From Osmia lignaria lignaria (lineage: Eukaryota > Arthropoda > Insecta > Hymenoptera > Megachilidae): a stretch of DNA of 64,000 bases. How positions within the stretch are numbered: position 1 is the first letter of the stretch; every line of letters starts with the position of its first letter. The stretch is taken from NCBI RefSeq assembly GCF_051020975.1, contig NC_135038.1, forward strand, positions 1,114,001 through 1,178,000, read 5' to 3'. This document shows, piece after piece, positions 31,577 through 39,949 of the stretch. The notes under the pieces were generated by a model. That model did no database searches. It was not told the origin of the DNA and saw nothing but the letters and a program-made list of their open reading frames with translations. Both the position numbers and the translations under genes were made by a program.

Positions 31577-34500
31577 ATTTACTCCAGATAAATTTAAACC
31601 ACTGTAGGGCGGCGCACGACCTACTTACGTTCTCTGCTGATGAATTGGAGGCAGAGGTGGTGGTGATTGCGGAACCGTATCAGACACCAGACAACTGGTT
31701 TAGCGACAACACCAAAAGGTCGTCGATTTGGGTTACTGCGAAGGGCGCCAAGCTGGCACGGTCCCTGGCCCCGGTGGTGAAGGGCGACGGATTTGTTGCG
31801 ATTGAGTACAGTAGTTTTTACATCTTTAGCGTATATATATCACCCAATATTGATGCCAAGAAATACGAAGAAGTGCTTACTCTATTATTCAATGCAGTGG
31901 GTGACTGCCAGCGGAAGAACAAGCGGATTATTATAGCTGGCGACTTTAATGCCAAGTCACCTCTCTGGGGGTCGGATAGTAGAGATAAACGTGGGGAGAC
32001 ACTGGCACAATTCTGTGCCTCGGCCGATGTATACCCAACATTAACGGGAGGCGGCATTACATGTGACCGGGGGAAAGGTTCTAAAATTGATATAGTGATT
32101 GGGAGTAGGTCAGTATTGAAATATCTAAAGAGCAGCGCTGTTTTAGACTGTTTCACGGCGTCAGACCACAGATACTTACTGCATGTCTTGGACGAACCTG
32201 ACTCGAAATCTAAAAAAGACGAGGCAAATCTGCTTGAACAGGTGAATATTAATATTATAGAAAAGAAAGTCCTGGATGTCATACTTACCAAATATTCAGA
32301 CCAAAATGTGCAAATTCCAAGGGGTGCAGGCACCATCGAGCATGTTGAAAATTTCATCGCAGACATAGAGAAGGCCATCAAGAAGAGTACGGTAGTGAGT
32401 ACCCCCGCACAGAGAGGGCGTAATGGGGTCTCCTGGTGGAAACCGGAAATAACTGAAAAAAGAAAGGAGGCTTTAAGGACCAGAAGACTCCTGACCAGAC
32501 ATAGGAAAAGACTAGATACTGTGTCGTTAAATGAGCTATTGAAAGAACATAAGAGGTGTAAAAAGGAATTAAATCAGGAAATACGCACGGCCAAGAAGGA
32601 GAGCTGGCAGGAATTGATACAGGCAGTAGATAACAATATGTGGGGTAAGCCATATAAGACTGTCACCCGTCTGATTAAGGGGAAAACTCCTCCAGAGGTG
32701 CTGGATCCTGAAAAGATCGAAGGTATCGTTGATGGTTTATTTATCACACGGCCTGATAGTGGGGAAGCCTTCCATGAACGGATCCCCAGAGTAGAGGCCA
32801 CTGCGGAGGAGCTGAGGGCAGAATCGTGGATTACCGAAGAGGAAGTGCAGAGAGCTGCGAAGAAGGTTATCCCCGGGAAAGCCCCTGGACCGGATAGTGT
32901 CTCGTCGGCTGCGGCAAGGAAGCTGGGCATGTTGGCGTCCAAATGGTTGGCGTACATATTTAATATATGCCTAAAACAGGGATACTGGCCCCGACCCTGG
33001 AAAACGGGTAGACTGGTATTAATTCCTAAGGGCAAATTCTCGCCGGATCAGCCTGCAAGCGCGTATAGGCCCTTATCCATCATTTCATGTGTGGCCAAGA
33101 TTTTTGAGTATGTTATGAAAGAAAGAATACTCACAGCGCTGGAAAAGGACGATCTGGCCCCCAATCAATATGGATTTCGCAAGGGGCGTTCTACGTTGGA
33201 CGCCATGCGTTCGGTTATAGAACTGAGCGAAAGGGCTAGGAGAGTGCGCAGCCACTGCCTCTTAATACTGTTGGACGTTAAAAACGCTTTTAACACCATC
33301 AGGTGGTCCAGTATCTGTAAAAGCATGGAAAAGAGGGGATTCCCTAGAAATCTCATTAACCTCTGTGGCGACTATCTTAATGACAGGTGGGTGATCTATG
33401 AAAGCAAGGAAGGTAACATGCCCTTCCAGGTTTTCGGGGGGGTACCGCAAGGATCTGTAATCGGCCCCATTCTATGGAATATGGTCTATGATGACTTACT
33501 GAGGATTAAATTGAGGAGGGATGTCTATCTCGTGGCTTATGCCGACGATATTGGGGTCATAATTATTGAGAAGGACCTTGATAAGATGATAAAACTTGCT
33601 GAATGGACTATACAGGACATGTCAGAGTGGTACAAGAAGGAGGAGTTGGGCTTGGCACACCACAAAACGGAGGCGATATTATTAACAGGTAGGAAGGTGC
33701 CTTTTGGCCTGACATTCGAATGCGGAGAAATAATGATCACCTCGGCAAGAGAACTTAGATACCTGGGGGTTATATTTGAGAGAAATCTGACCTTCAAATC
33801 ACACATAACGTCCAGCTGCAACAAGGCCCTCATTTACGCGAATACACTGGCTCTCCTTGCACCGAACACCAGGGGAGCAGGGAACCTGGCAAGAAAATTA
33901 TATTATACAGCAGCGATGTCCGTTATTATGTATGCAGCCCCCATATGGGGAACCGGTCTTAGAAATAAGGGAAACCTGCTTGTCTTGCGTTCCACTCAGC
34001 GTACGGCCCTGCTCCGGGTGGCCCGAGCATACAGGACAGTCTCCGCAGATGCTTTATGTGTCCTAACGGGGCAAATCCCCATAGATCTATTAATCAAAGA
34101 AAGAGAGAGAATTTTCAAGAATATGGCTGAGAGACAAAAAGGCAGGGTAAACAGGCAACCAGAAGATGGTAGAAAAGAGGAGGTAAGAGAATTCACGTTA
34201 CAAACCTGGCAGGAACTGTGGGACTCCTCCCTGAAAGGAAGATGGACCCACTCTCTCATACCCGATATCAAGAAGTGGATACGGTGGGGACCACGGATAC
34301 TAAACTTCCATACCACACAAGTTTTTTCGGGTCATGGATGCTTTGGGTCATACCTGGCCAAAATCCGGAAACAGAAGTCGGCGAACTGTTGGTTTTGCCC
34401 AGATAAGGTGGATGATCCGGAGCATTTCCTTTTTAAGTGTGACAGATGGCGTGCTGAGCGAATGCAACTGAACCAGATGGTGGGAGAGGACCTATGCATG

Positions 34501-34650
34501 GTTAATTTTATGCGGTTATTTGAATCCCCTGAAACAGGACCAATTATTAATAAATTTATTATTGATAGCCTAAGCGAAAAAGAAAAGTTCGAGAGGATGC
34601 TTCGAGCTCCTAGGAGAAACAAGGGTAGGAGGGCCGGGAATTTGCATTGA
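31570..34650 (+). CDS. R1-clade ORF2: endonuclease, reverse transcriptase
   Basis: An intact 1026-residue protein. Residues about 1-215 form an APE-type endonuclease (LLQINLNHCRAAHDLL, VVIAEPYQ, IIAGDFNAKSPLWGS, KIDIVIGSRS, TASDHRYLL), which nicks the target. RT occupies about 430-720: GKAPGPDSVSSAAAR, AYRPLSIISCVAKIFEYVM, QYGFRKGRSTLDAM, LILLDVKNAFNTIRW, GGVPQGSVIGPILWNMVYDD, and the catalytic VAYADDIGVI near residue 656. A Cys/Cys/His/Cys motif (CWFCPDKVDDPEHFLFKC) is near residue 938. It begins at the ATG that overlaps the ORF1 stop. All catalytic signatures are present and no stop interrupts the frame. It is clearly related to, but diverged from, the copies at 21661 and 39950. Confidence 0.96.
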   Translation: MVNLLQINLNHCRAAHDLLTFSADELEAEVVVIAEPYQTPDNWFSDNTKRSSIWVTAKGAKLARSLAPVVKGDGFVAIEYSSFYIFSVYISPNIDAKKYEEVLTLLFNAVGDCQRKNKRIIIAGDFNAKSPLWGSDSRDKRGETLAQFCASADVYPTLTGGGITCDRGKGSKIDIVIGSRSVLKYLKSSAVLDCFTASDHRYLLHVLDEPDSKSKKDEANLLEQVNINIIEKKVLDVILTKYSDQNVQIPRGAGTIEHVENFIADIEKAIKKSTVVSTPAQRGRNGVSWWKPEITEKRKEALRTRRLLTRHRKRLDTVSLNELLKEHKRCKKELNQEIRTAKKESWQELIQAVDNNMWGKPYKTVTRLIKGKTPPEVLDPEKIEGIVDGLFITRPDSGEAFHERIPRVEATAEELRAESWITEEEVQRAAKKVIPGKAPGPDSVSSAAARKLGMLASKWLAYIFNICLKQGYWPRPWKTGRLVLIPKGKFSPDQPASAYRPLSIISCVAKIFEYVMKERILTALEKDDLAPNQYGFRKGRSTLDAMRSVIELSERARRVRSHCLLILLDVKNAFNTIRWSSICKSMEKRGFPRNLINLCGDYLNDRWVIYESKEGNMPFQVFGGVPQGSVIGPILWNMVYDDLLRIKLRRDVYLVAYADDIGVIIIEKDLDKMIKLAEWTIQDMSEWYKKEELGLAHHKTEAILLTGRKVPFGLTFECGEIMITSARELRYLGVIFERNLTFKSHITSSCNKALIYANTLALLAPNTRGAGNLARKLYYTAAMSVIMYAAPIWGTGLRNKGNLLVLRSTQRTALLRVARAYRTVSADALCVLTGQIPIDLLIKERERIFKNMAERQKGRVNRQPEDGRKEEVREFTLQTWQELWDSSLKGRWTHSLIPDIKKWIRWGPRILNFHTTQVFSGHGCFGSYLAKIRKQKSANCWFCPDKVDDPEHFLFKCDRWRAERMQLNQMVGEDLCMVNFMRLFESPETGPIINKFIIDSLSEKEKFERMLRAPRRNKGRRAGNLH

Positions 34651-35849
34651 TTAATAATAATGGAGGATATTACCTTTGATCAATATAAAAAAAAAAAAAA
34701 AAAATAAAGAAAAATTATTATTATACTAGATTAGAACAAGATCTATAAATTGTGGTAGTTGAAGATGGACTGGATAGAACGTACTCACCTGTGACGCAGG
34801 TGGTCTTATGAGTATACTCGGGCTGATGGTCACCTCCGGTGAGTCTCAGGTGCTGGATGGTACATAGCTCGTATCTAGTAATCGCTGGTGTCTTGACAGA
34901 CCTGACAGATATAGGGTACCCGCTGCGTAGTATAGTTAATTTTAGAAGAAGTTTTACGTTATTCACTACATTGTTATGTATTTTTAAGGTGCTGACGTTG
35001 ACATAGTGCTATGCACTTATCTTTTATCCTTTTATTACGTTTTGACTTATCAACTGCAATCGAGTACTCTTTGATGGTTTCATTTATTTATTTATTTACC
35101 CCGGGAATACCTACCTACGTTTATATTAATTTGTACCTTTTAGCTGTGTCACGATGCGCCGCAGGGTGAGCAGCCTGTTTGCCTAGGTACACTTAACAAT
35201 TGGTACTGTGCAACTTTGTAAAATAAGAAATAGATTAGATTAACTTACAATACTTGGGGATGCTGGCGCCTTCGAGGAGGAATTTGGGAGGCGTTAGTCT
35301 ATTATTTTTCACCTTGATTCTGATATACTATTATTTGGTAGTAACAAGATGATTGTCGTACCACAGTAACTGGTTTTAAGTTTGATCTATTTTTGATGGT
35401 ATGGAATTATTCATATACCGTTGCCGGGTAAGGCAATCACAAAGTTACAACTATATATACCCTGATGAAGCCGTTTGTTCCACTGTAAAAGTTGAGTACA
35501 TTGGCTCACGTGGTCGGGGAAAGGAATGCTCCCCGTGGCAGTGGATTAATAATTACTAAAATTATTAAAATTACCTTACTTACTGTTAACTGATAGCCAA
35601 TTAATAACGCGCTCTCAGAAAGTGATGGCCAGACCAGGCACTCTCCCCCCGAAGTAAACATAGCGGTCCCAGGGGGAGTAGGATTTTCGCTGGCAACAGG
35701 AGGAGAAATCGAGGAAGGGTTTTTTTTTTTAGTGGGTATGCTAGACAAGACACTAGAAGCCCCACACTACCGGGAGTCCACATACCCGGTGTGCGTAACG
35801 CATTTTCTTTTTCCAACCTCGTTATTTAAAAAAAAAAAAAAAAAAAAAA
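34651..35849 (+). other. LINE 3' UTR and poly(A) tail
   Basis: Contains an A run with a following aataaagaaaa (34687-34712), about 1 kb of moderately AT-rich sequence without a frame, the shared tail motif (about 35718-35800) and the terminal A tail. The downstream tail motif and target duplication show that the element does not end at the first A run. Confidence 0.8.
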
Positions 35850-35894
35850 GATATAGTACTAATGATATTGTTATTAAATGTACATTGATCTGTG
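35850..35894 (+). repeat. Continuation of 80-bp satellite after the LINE
   Basis: The 15-bp duplication is followed by atattgttattaaatgtaca and ttgatctgtg, in phase with the monomer. The array then stops abruptly. Confidence 0.9.
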
Positions 35895-36463
35895 CAATGA
35901 GGACAAAGTGGCCGTAAAAACGCGCCACTAACTGCACGGCTAGCCAGGTGGGCAGAATCAACCGATCGCCGAACTGTGCCGTTCAACAACCGCACACAGG
36001 TAGCCGTCTGAAACCACCAACGAGATCAATATTGTAGAGTTGAGTTTTGGCAACGGCAACCTTCCCCTGCGCGTATTCGCGTTCGCGTATCGTCTTACCC
36101 CTTCGAATATCTGGTTTTGCGAAACCCCTTAGTCCTACCCTTATCATCCCCGTCTACAATCATCCTTCTACGCGTAACGTAACGGACTTCCTGTGAACCC
36201 TTTCTCCTAGCCTGAGATCTCTCCCAGCCCTAGACAATCCTCCCAGCGTACTCCTCCGCGAAATATTGTAAGGACGTAAGTGCCACAAGTCCCATCCCCT
36301 GTAACGACCTCCAATTCTGCCCTTTTCCCTTTTCGGTTAATCGCCACGAGACGTGGCTGGCGCCCAGCGTATTGTATTTTTAAAGAATCTAATTTGAACT
36401 GTCCCGCGACTATTGTAATAGCGATAATGAAGTATAGAGTGCACCCACGTATAACGGGTCACA
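35895..36463 (+). mobile_element. LTR fragment related to the LTR at 60296
   Basis: From about 36150 to gggtcaca at 36463 it parallels the solo LTR at 60296-60860. Shared phrases are cttcctgtgaaccct-like, catcccctgta and agagtgcacccacgta, ending TCACA. The right end is therefore the LTR end. The left end and a duplication could not be defined. A TA microsatellite follows (36464-36480). Confidence 0.55.
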
Positions 36464-36496
36464 ATATATATATATATATTTCTTTTTTCTCTTTCA

Positions 36497-36649
36497 GATC
36501 AACAGATGTTCAGGAACTTATAGCTGCTGCTGCAGCAACAACAACAACAACAATTGCAACAACAAGGTGACCGACCGATGGAGGAGCCCTTCCCTCAGGA
36601 GCAAGAGACACAGGTGACAAAGAAGGAGGAGGCGAAGCCACCGCGAAGT
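36497..36649 (+). other. Candidate Gln-rich exon
   Basis: A pyrimidine tract and cag (tttctctttcag ending 36497) precede a (CAA)n run. It can be read as LQQQQQQQLQQQ followed by an acidic/basic stretch (GDRPMEEPFPQEQETQ). A gtatgt donor-like site follows at about 36648. In that frame a TAG lies just before the Gln run, so either the frame or the exon start is different, or the exon is degenerate. Host gene or element fragment cannot be told apart. Confidence 0.3.
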
Positions 36650-36778
36650 ATGTATTACAGATTCTTTTTTATACAATATTGCCCTTATTATAACATCTCT
36701 GTTGTTCAATATAAGGGTAAATATTTCTAATAATAATTTAAACAATACATATCTAATCATTTCAATTTTTCGTTACAG

Positions 36779-36900
36779 AGAGAGGAGTACCGGCTGGTGT
36801 CGCGCGGCGCCTGCGGGGTTACCGCGGGGGAAGGGAATGGGGGGTAGAGGAACAGGGGAAGGGGTAGGGGTGTAGGGGAACAGGGCGGGATAATTTTGTA
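36779..36900 (+). other. Candidate Gly/Arg-rich exon
   Basis: A ttttcgttacag acceptor-like site is followed by a GC-rich stretch. In one frame it gives RGVPAGVARRLRGYRGGREW and a TAG after GKG (about 36850). With the preceding candidate exon this would remove an intron of about 130 bp and keep the frame. The GGGG-rich tail to 36895 is low complexity. Weak evidence. Confidence 0.25.
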
Positions 36901-36944
36901 CAGCTAAGTTTTTATTAAAAAAAATTGAATTCATTTAAAAAAAA

Positions 36945-38022
36945 ATGGTATTCGCTGTTCTTCTTTTTTATGATCACCTGTATTTGATCCTTATTTAGCC
37001 ATTAAGAACGAAAAACCACCTTACGGCATCCTACAAATATTGTTCGTTCCTCTAATCCCACTAAAAAGTGTGAAATAAAATATTTTTTAACAAAAAAAAA
37101 ATCCGACTTCGAAATGCACTAAAAAGTGTAAAATAATTTCTATTTCATTTATACCAATATTCCATAGCTATTAATAATATTTACTTAATCGTTGAAAAGG
37201 ATACCAAATACATTTCAAAGTTTTCGGAGGCGGCGCAAAATTAAAAACTTTTCCTCTACTAGGAGATCCTAACTCGAGCGTCGGCAACCTATAATAAATT
37301 ACCCATTTGATAATTTCAAGTAAACAATATTCAACGGGAATCAACATAGCCATTGCGAATTAACTATAGTGCAGTTCACTAGATCTAGGGAGATTTTTAA
37401 TAGCGTGTGTGATCCCCCTTTACAGATTGCTTCTTACTTTGCGTTCACATCATTTTTTTTCGAAAAAAAATAGGAATTTCATTGTATCGTGAAACTTTAC
37501 AATATCGTCACCGGTTATGAGTTATCGTACGTCATATATTTCTGCCCACCATTTATATGATCGCAAAGTATAATAAGAAGCAAGATGTAGAGGGGAATAA
37601 CACACGTTATTAAAAAACTGTCTAGACCTAGTGTACTGCGCGAGTTAAGTATGGTCTCTCGTGAACTGCAGTATAGTGCATGTACATCAGGAGTGCTGCC
37701 AATTTCTGATACAATCGTTACAATAACGAATGTTTTCAGTCGGACCTATAACATTCCTCTTTTTCTCTTACAACTTATTAATTACCAAATTTGCCATGCC
37801 GCAATCAAATCGTTATTGGTAGCATCGTATATCCGGGTATTTTTAATTTTGCACCGCCTCCGAAAACTTTGAAATGTATTTGGTATCCTATTTAACGAAT
37901 AAGTAGATATTATTAATAGCAATGGAATATTGGTATAAATGAAATAGAAATTATTTTACACTTTTTAGTGCATTTCGAAGTCGGATTTTTTTTTTGTTAA
38001 AAGTTATTTTATTCCAGTTTAG
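36945..38022. mobile_element. Palindromic MITE-like element
   Basis: The left arm (about 37020-37500) is the reverse complement of the right arm (about 37545-38022). Shared phrases include actaaaaagtgtgaaataaa / tttagtgcatttcgaagtcg, the ggcggcgcaaaattaaaaac block, and cctctacatcttgcttctta against its inverse. The loop is near 37520. Partial copies lie at 50643-50815 and 59990-60950. No coding capacity; the frames at 37171 and 37651 fall in the arms. Confidence 0.78.
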
Positions 38023-38399
38023 CAAGTTCAAACACCGAAATCAATTTTGGTTATAATCATAAATATACGACTATTACACTTCTGGTGTTCATGTAAATTT
38101 GACTTCTTCCGAATGAATCAGGGCGGGAGACATGTTGGAATCTAATATAGTTGCACAATTATGATCCTTAGTTTATCATACTGGGATAATGCCTGAACAC
38201 TTTAAGGGGTAACACCACTGTAAGTTTTTCGAAAAATCGATTTTTTTTAATTCGCTTAAAAGATGCTTTGTACCTTCTTAAATATGGGGCAAAAGCATTA
38301 TTACCTGAAAGAAATTTGATTCATTGAAATTTCGAGCTCTACCGGTGTCAAATTAATCCCTGTTGGGAAGGTGCAACCTAATGTCCTATCTTTTGATGT

Positions 38400-38776
38400 C
38401 TAACTTCTCTAATACACAATGGATGTCTTTAGAAAATAGCAACGAAAGCTTTAATGCTACCGTTTGGAATTTGGCTCCAGAATCTTATTGAAGCGGCAAA
38501 AAAGTCTTGAAAATAGCGACTGATATTGCTGTGTGCAATTTTAATGATGGCCTGACAAACATTCTCCGAATTATGAAAGCTTTGGAGATGGATATTGGTG
38601 TCCAATCATACAATTTTTGTCTGGAAGCCGACGCTAAGCGGATCAACCACGCCGAGCGCTCTTTGACAGATGCGGCAAAAGAGGCACGCTCTACCTTACA
38701 ATCTTCGAGGAAAGAGAATGAGGAAGAATATTTAAACATGGAAGGGCAGCTTTATGTTTCTGGGATAGCAGATTAA
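38400..38776 (+). pseudogene. C-terminal remnant of transposase-like protein
   Basis: One frame runs from before NSNESFNATVWNLAPESY through an in-frame TGA (about 38489) into KKVLKIATDIAVCNFNDGLT, then NHAERSLTDAAKEARSTLQS and ends YVSGIAD. The pattern NESFN...W...P, then AV..FN.G, then a basic helical tail ending YG/S.GI resembles, from memory, the C-terminus of a large family of arthropod and cnidarian transposase-like proteins. TTAA ends would fit Kolobok. N-terminal domains are gone. The assignment to a named superfamily is inference. Confidence 0.5.
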
Positions 38777-38956
38777 TGATAAAAAATTTAAAACAGTCGA
38801 ATTTTTCATTTCTTCATGTCCATAACACATTTCAAAACTTTAAACGCGCTTTTCTCGAAACACGATTGTTCAAAACGGCACGCAGCATAACTCGAACAAT
38901 TTTCATTCTTTTCATTCGAATTTTTAACAATATCTTTAAAATAACATTTCGAAGTG

Positions 38957-39442
38957 TGTTACGTGTTTTGCGCGATCCGCGTGGTCAGAAATGAAACACG
39001 CCTGCGTAACGGTCACAACTTAAAGGTATTTTCACAAGAAAGTCAACAAATGGAAAAATATATACAATAGTCCAGCGTGGTCTAAGTCTGAACAATTATT
39101 TACACTTACGAACTATTTAAATTAATCTTAACACAGAATTCACACGCGTGGACTAAACAGCTGCGAAATGCGCGGGCTGAAAGTTCAACGTCGCGTGGAC
39201 TGAAATACAGAAAACTTGTACTGATCTGCGAGGACAGCGTGACACGTGTTGACACGTTGAGCGATCGTACAAGAAGAACAAGAATCGATCATGGCGTCGA
39301 TCGTACCGGTTCCCCGTGGAGAGGGGACCGCGTGGACAAAGTGGGCCCGAGAGGTGCTGCCGCTATCGGTAACGGCGCACCAACGAAGTATTTTCGTTGC
39401 CAACTTCGTCGTTCCGCGTACAGATGGGGAATTTCGCCAACA
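38957..39442 (+). mobile_element. Solo LTR family A, copy 1, TSD aagtg
   Basis: Starts TGTTACGTGTTTTG and ends AATTTCGCCAACA, flanked by aagtg at 38952-38956 and 39443-39447. It interrupts the TTAA transposon. Two other copies of this LTR (58941-59396 inverted, 62802-63275) have different 5-bp duplications. The frame MASIVPVPRGEGTAWTKW, found in two copies, lies inside the LTR and is not evidence of a gene. 5-bp duplications fit BEL/Pao or some Gypsy elements. Confidence 0.9.
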
Positions 39443-39949
39443 AAGTGAAATACGTACGGGATTTTCGATAAGTTAATTTAAACATTACTTATTAACAAAT
39501 GATTGTCCTCTTTTTTGAGAAAATTGAACGCTTTTTATTCAAATACTCACCAATCACACAAAAATCAATATTTTTAAAATCCCCTACGTATTTCACTAGC
39601 TATAAGCATGTAGATTAAGTGATATTTTTTTCTTTCTCATAGATTCAAATTTGCACCAGCTACACTGCGTGCCGCAGAGCGCTGAAAATTAAACGTGCCT
39701 TGCTAGAATGGCTTCAGTGCCGCCATTTTTTAATATTTCTCAATTGAAATTTTTTGTTTTAATACCTAAATATATGTTTAATAACTGCCCCCAATATTAT
39801 TATTCTATTACCTTTCCTTCCATCCAACAAAAATTGCCAAAAAAACGCTTCTTTTCGAGCTGTTACAGTGGTGTTACCCCTTAATTGCACAAAAGTCCAA
39901 AACATTTGTGTATGTTACGATCGATTAGTGTAGGTCAGTATTTGCACGA

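Larger units (their letters stand above)
29498..35849 (+). mobile_element. Full-length R1-clade LINE inside the 80-bp satellite
   Basis: A 6352-bp element flanked by a perfect 15-bp duplication, gatatagtactaatg, at 29483-29497 and 35850-35864. It starts gacctcaaaggtc, has a GC-rich 5' UTR, ORF1, ORF2, a 1.2-kb 3' UTR and a 23-base A tail (35827-35849). The 3' UTR has the tail motif of this group (ttttagtgggta at about 35727-35738, then cccacactaccggg). An internal A run at 34687-34705 follows the ORF2 stop. The satellite phase is continuous across the insertion. ORF2 is uninterrupted, so the copy may be competent; ORF1 is complete except for doubt at its N-terminus. R1-clade elements integrate by nicking DNA with their own endonuclease and priming reverse transcription at the nick. 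Confidence 0.95.
38212..39879. mobile_element. TTAA-flanked DNA transposon remnant
   Basis: Left end TTAA then GGGGTAACACCACTGTAA (about 38208-38228). Right end TTACAGTGGTGTTACCCC then TTAA (about 39864-39883). The inverted repeat is perfect for 18 bp and both sides carry TTAA, the target of piggyBac and Kolobok superfamilies. It contains the remnant of a transposase-like C-terminus (38400-38776) and a nested solo LTR (38957-39442). Internal deletion has removed most coding sequence. Confidence 0.82.

Noticed and set aside
34687..34712. A run after ORF2 as the end of the R1-clade LINE
   Set aside because: The 15-bp target duplication, the second A tail and the shared tail motif place the end at 35849.
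39291..39476. Short frame starting MASIVPVPRGEG, conserved at 63122 and opposite strand near 59090
   Set aside because: It lies inside solo LTR family A in all copies; conservation is that of the LTR, not of a protein.
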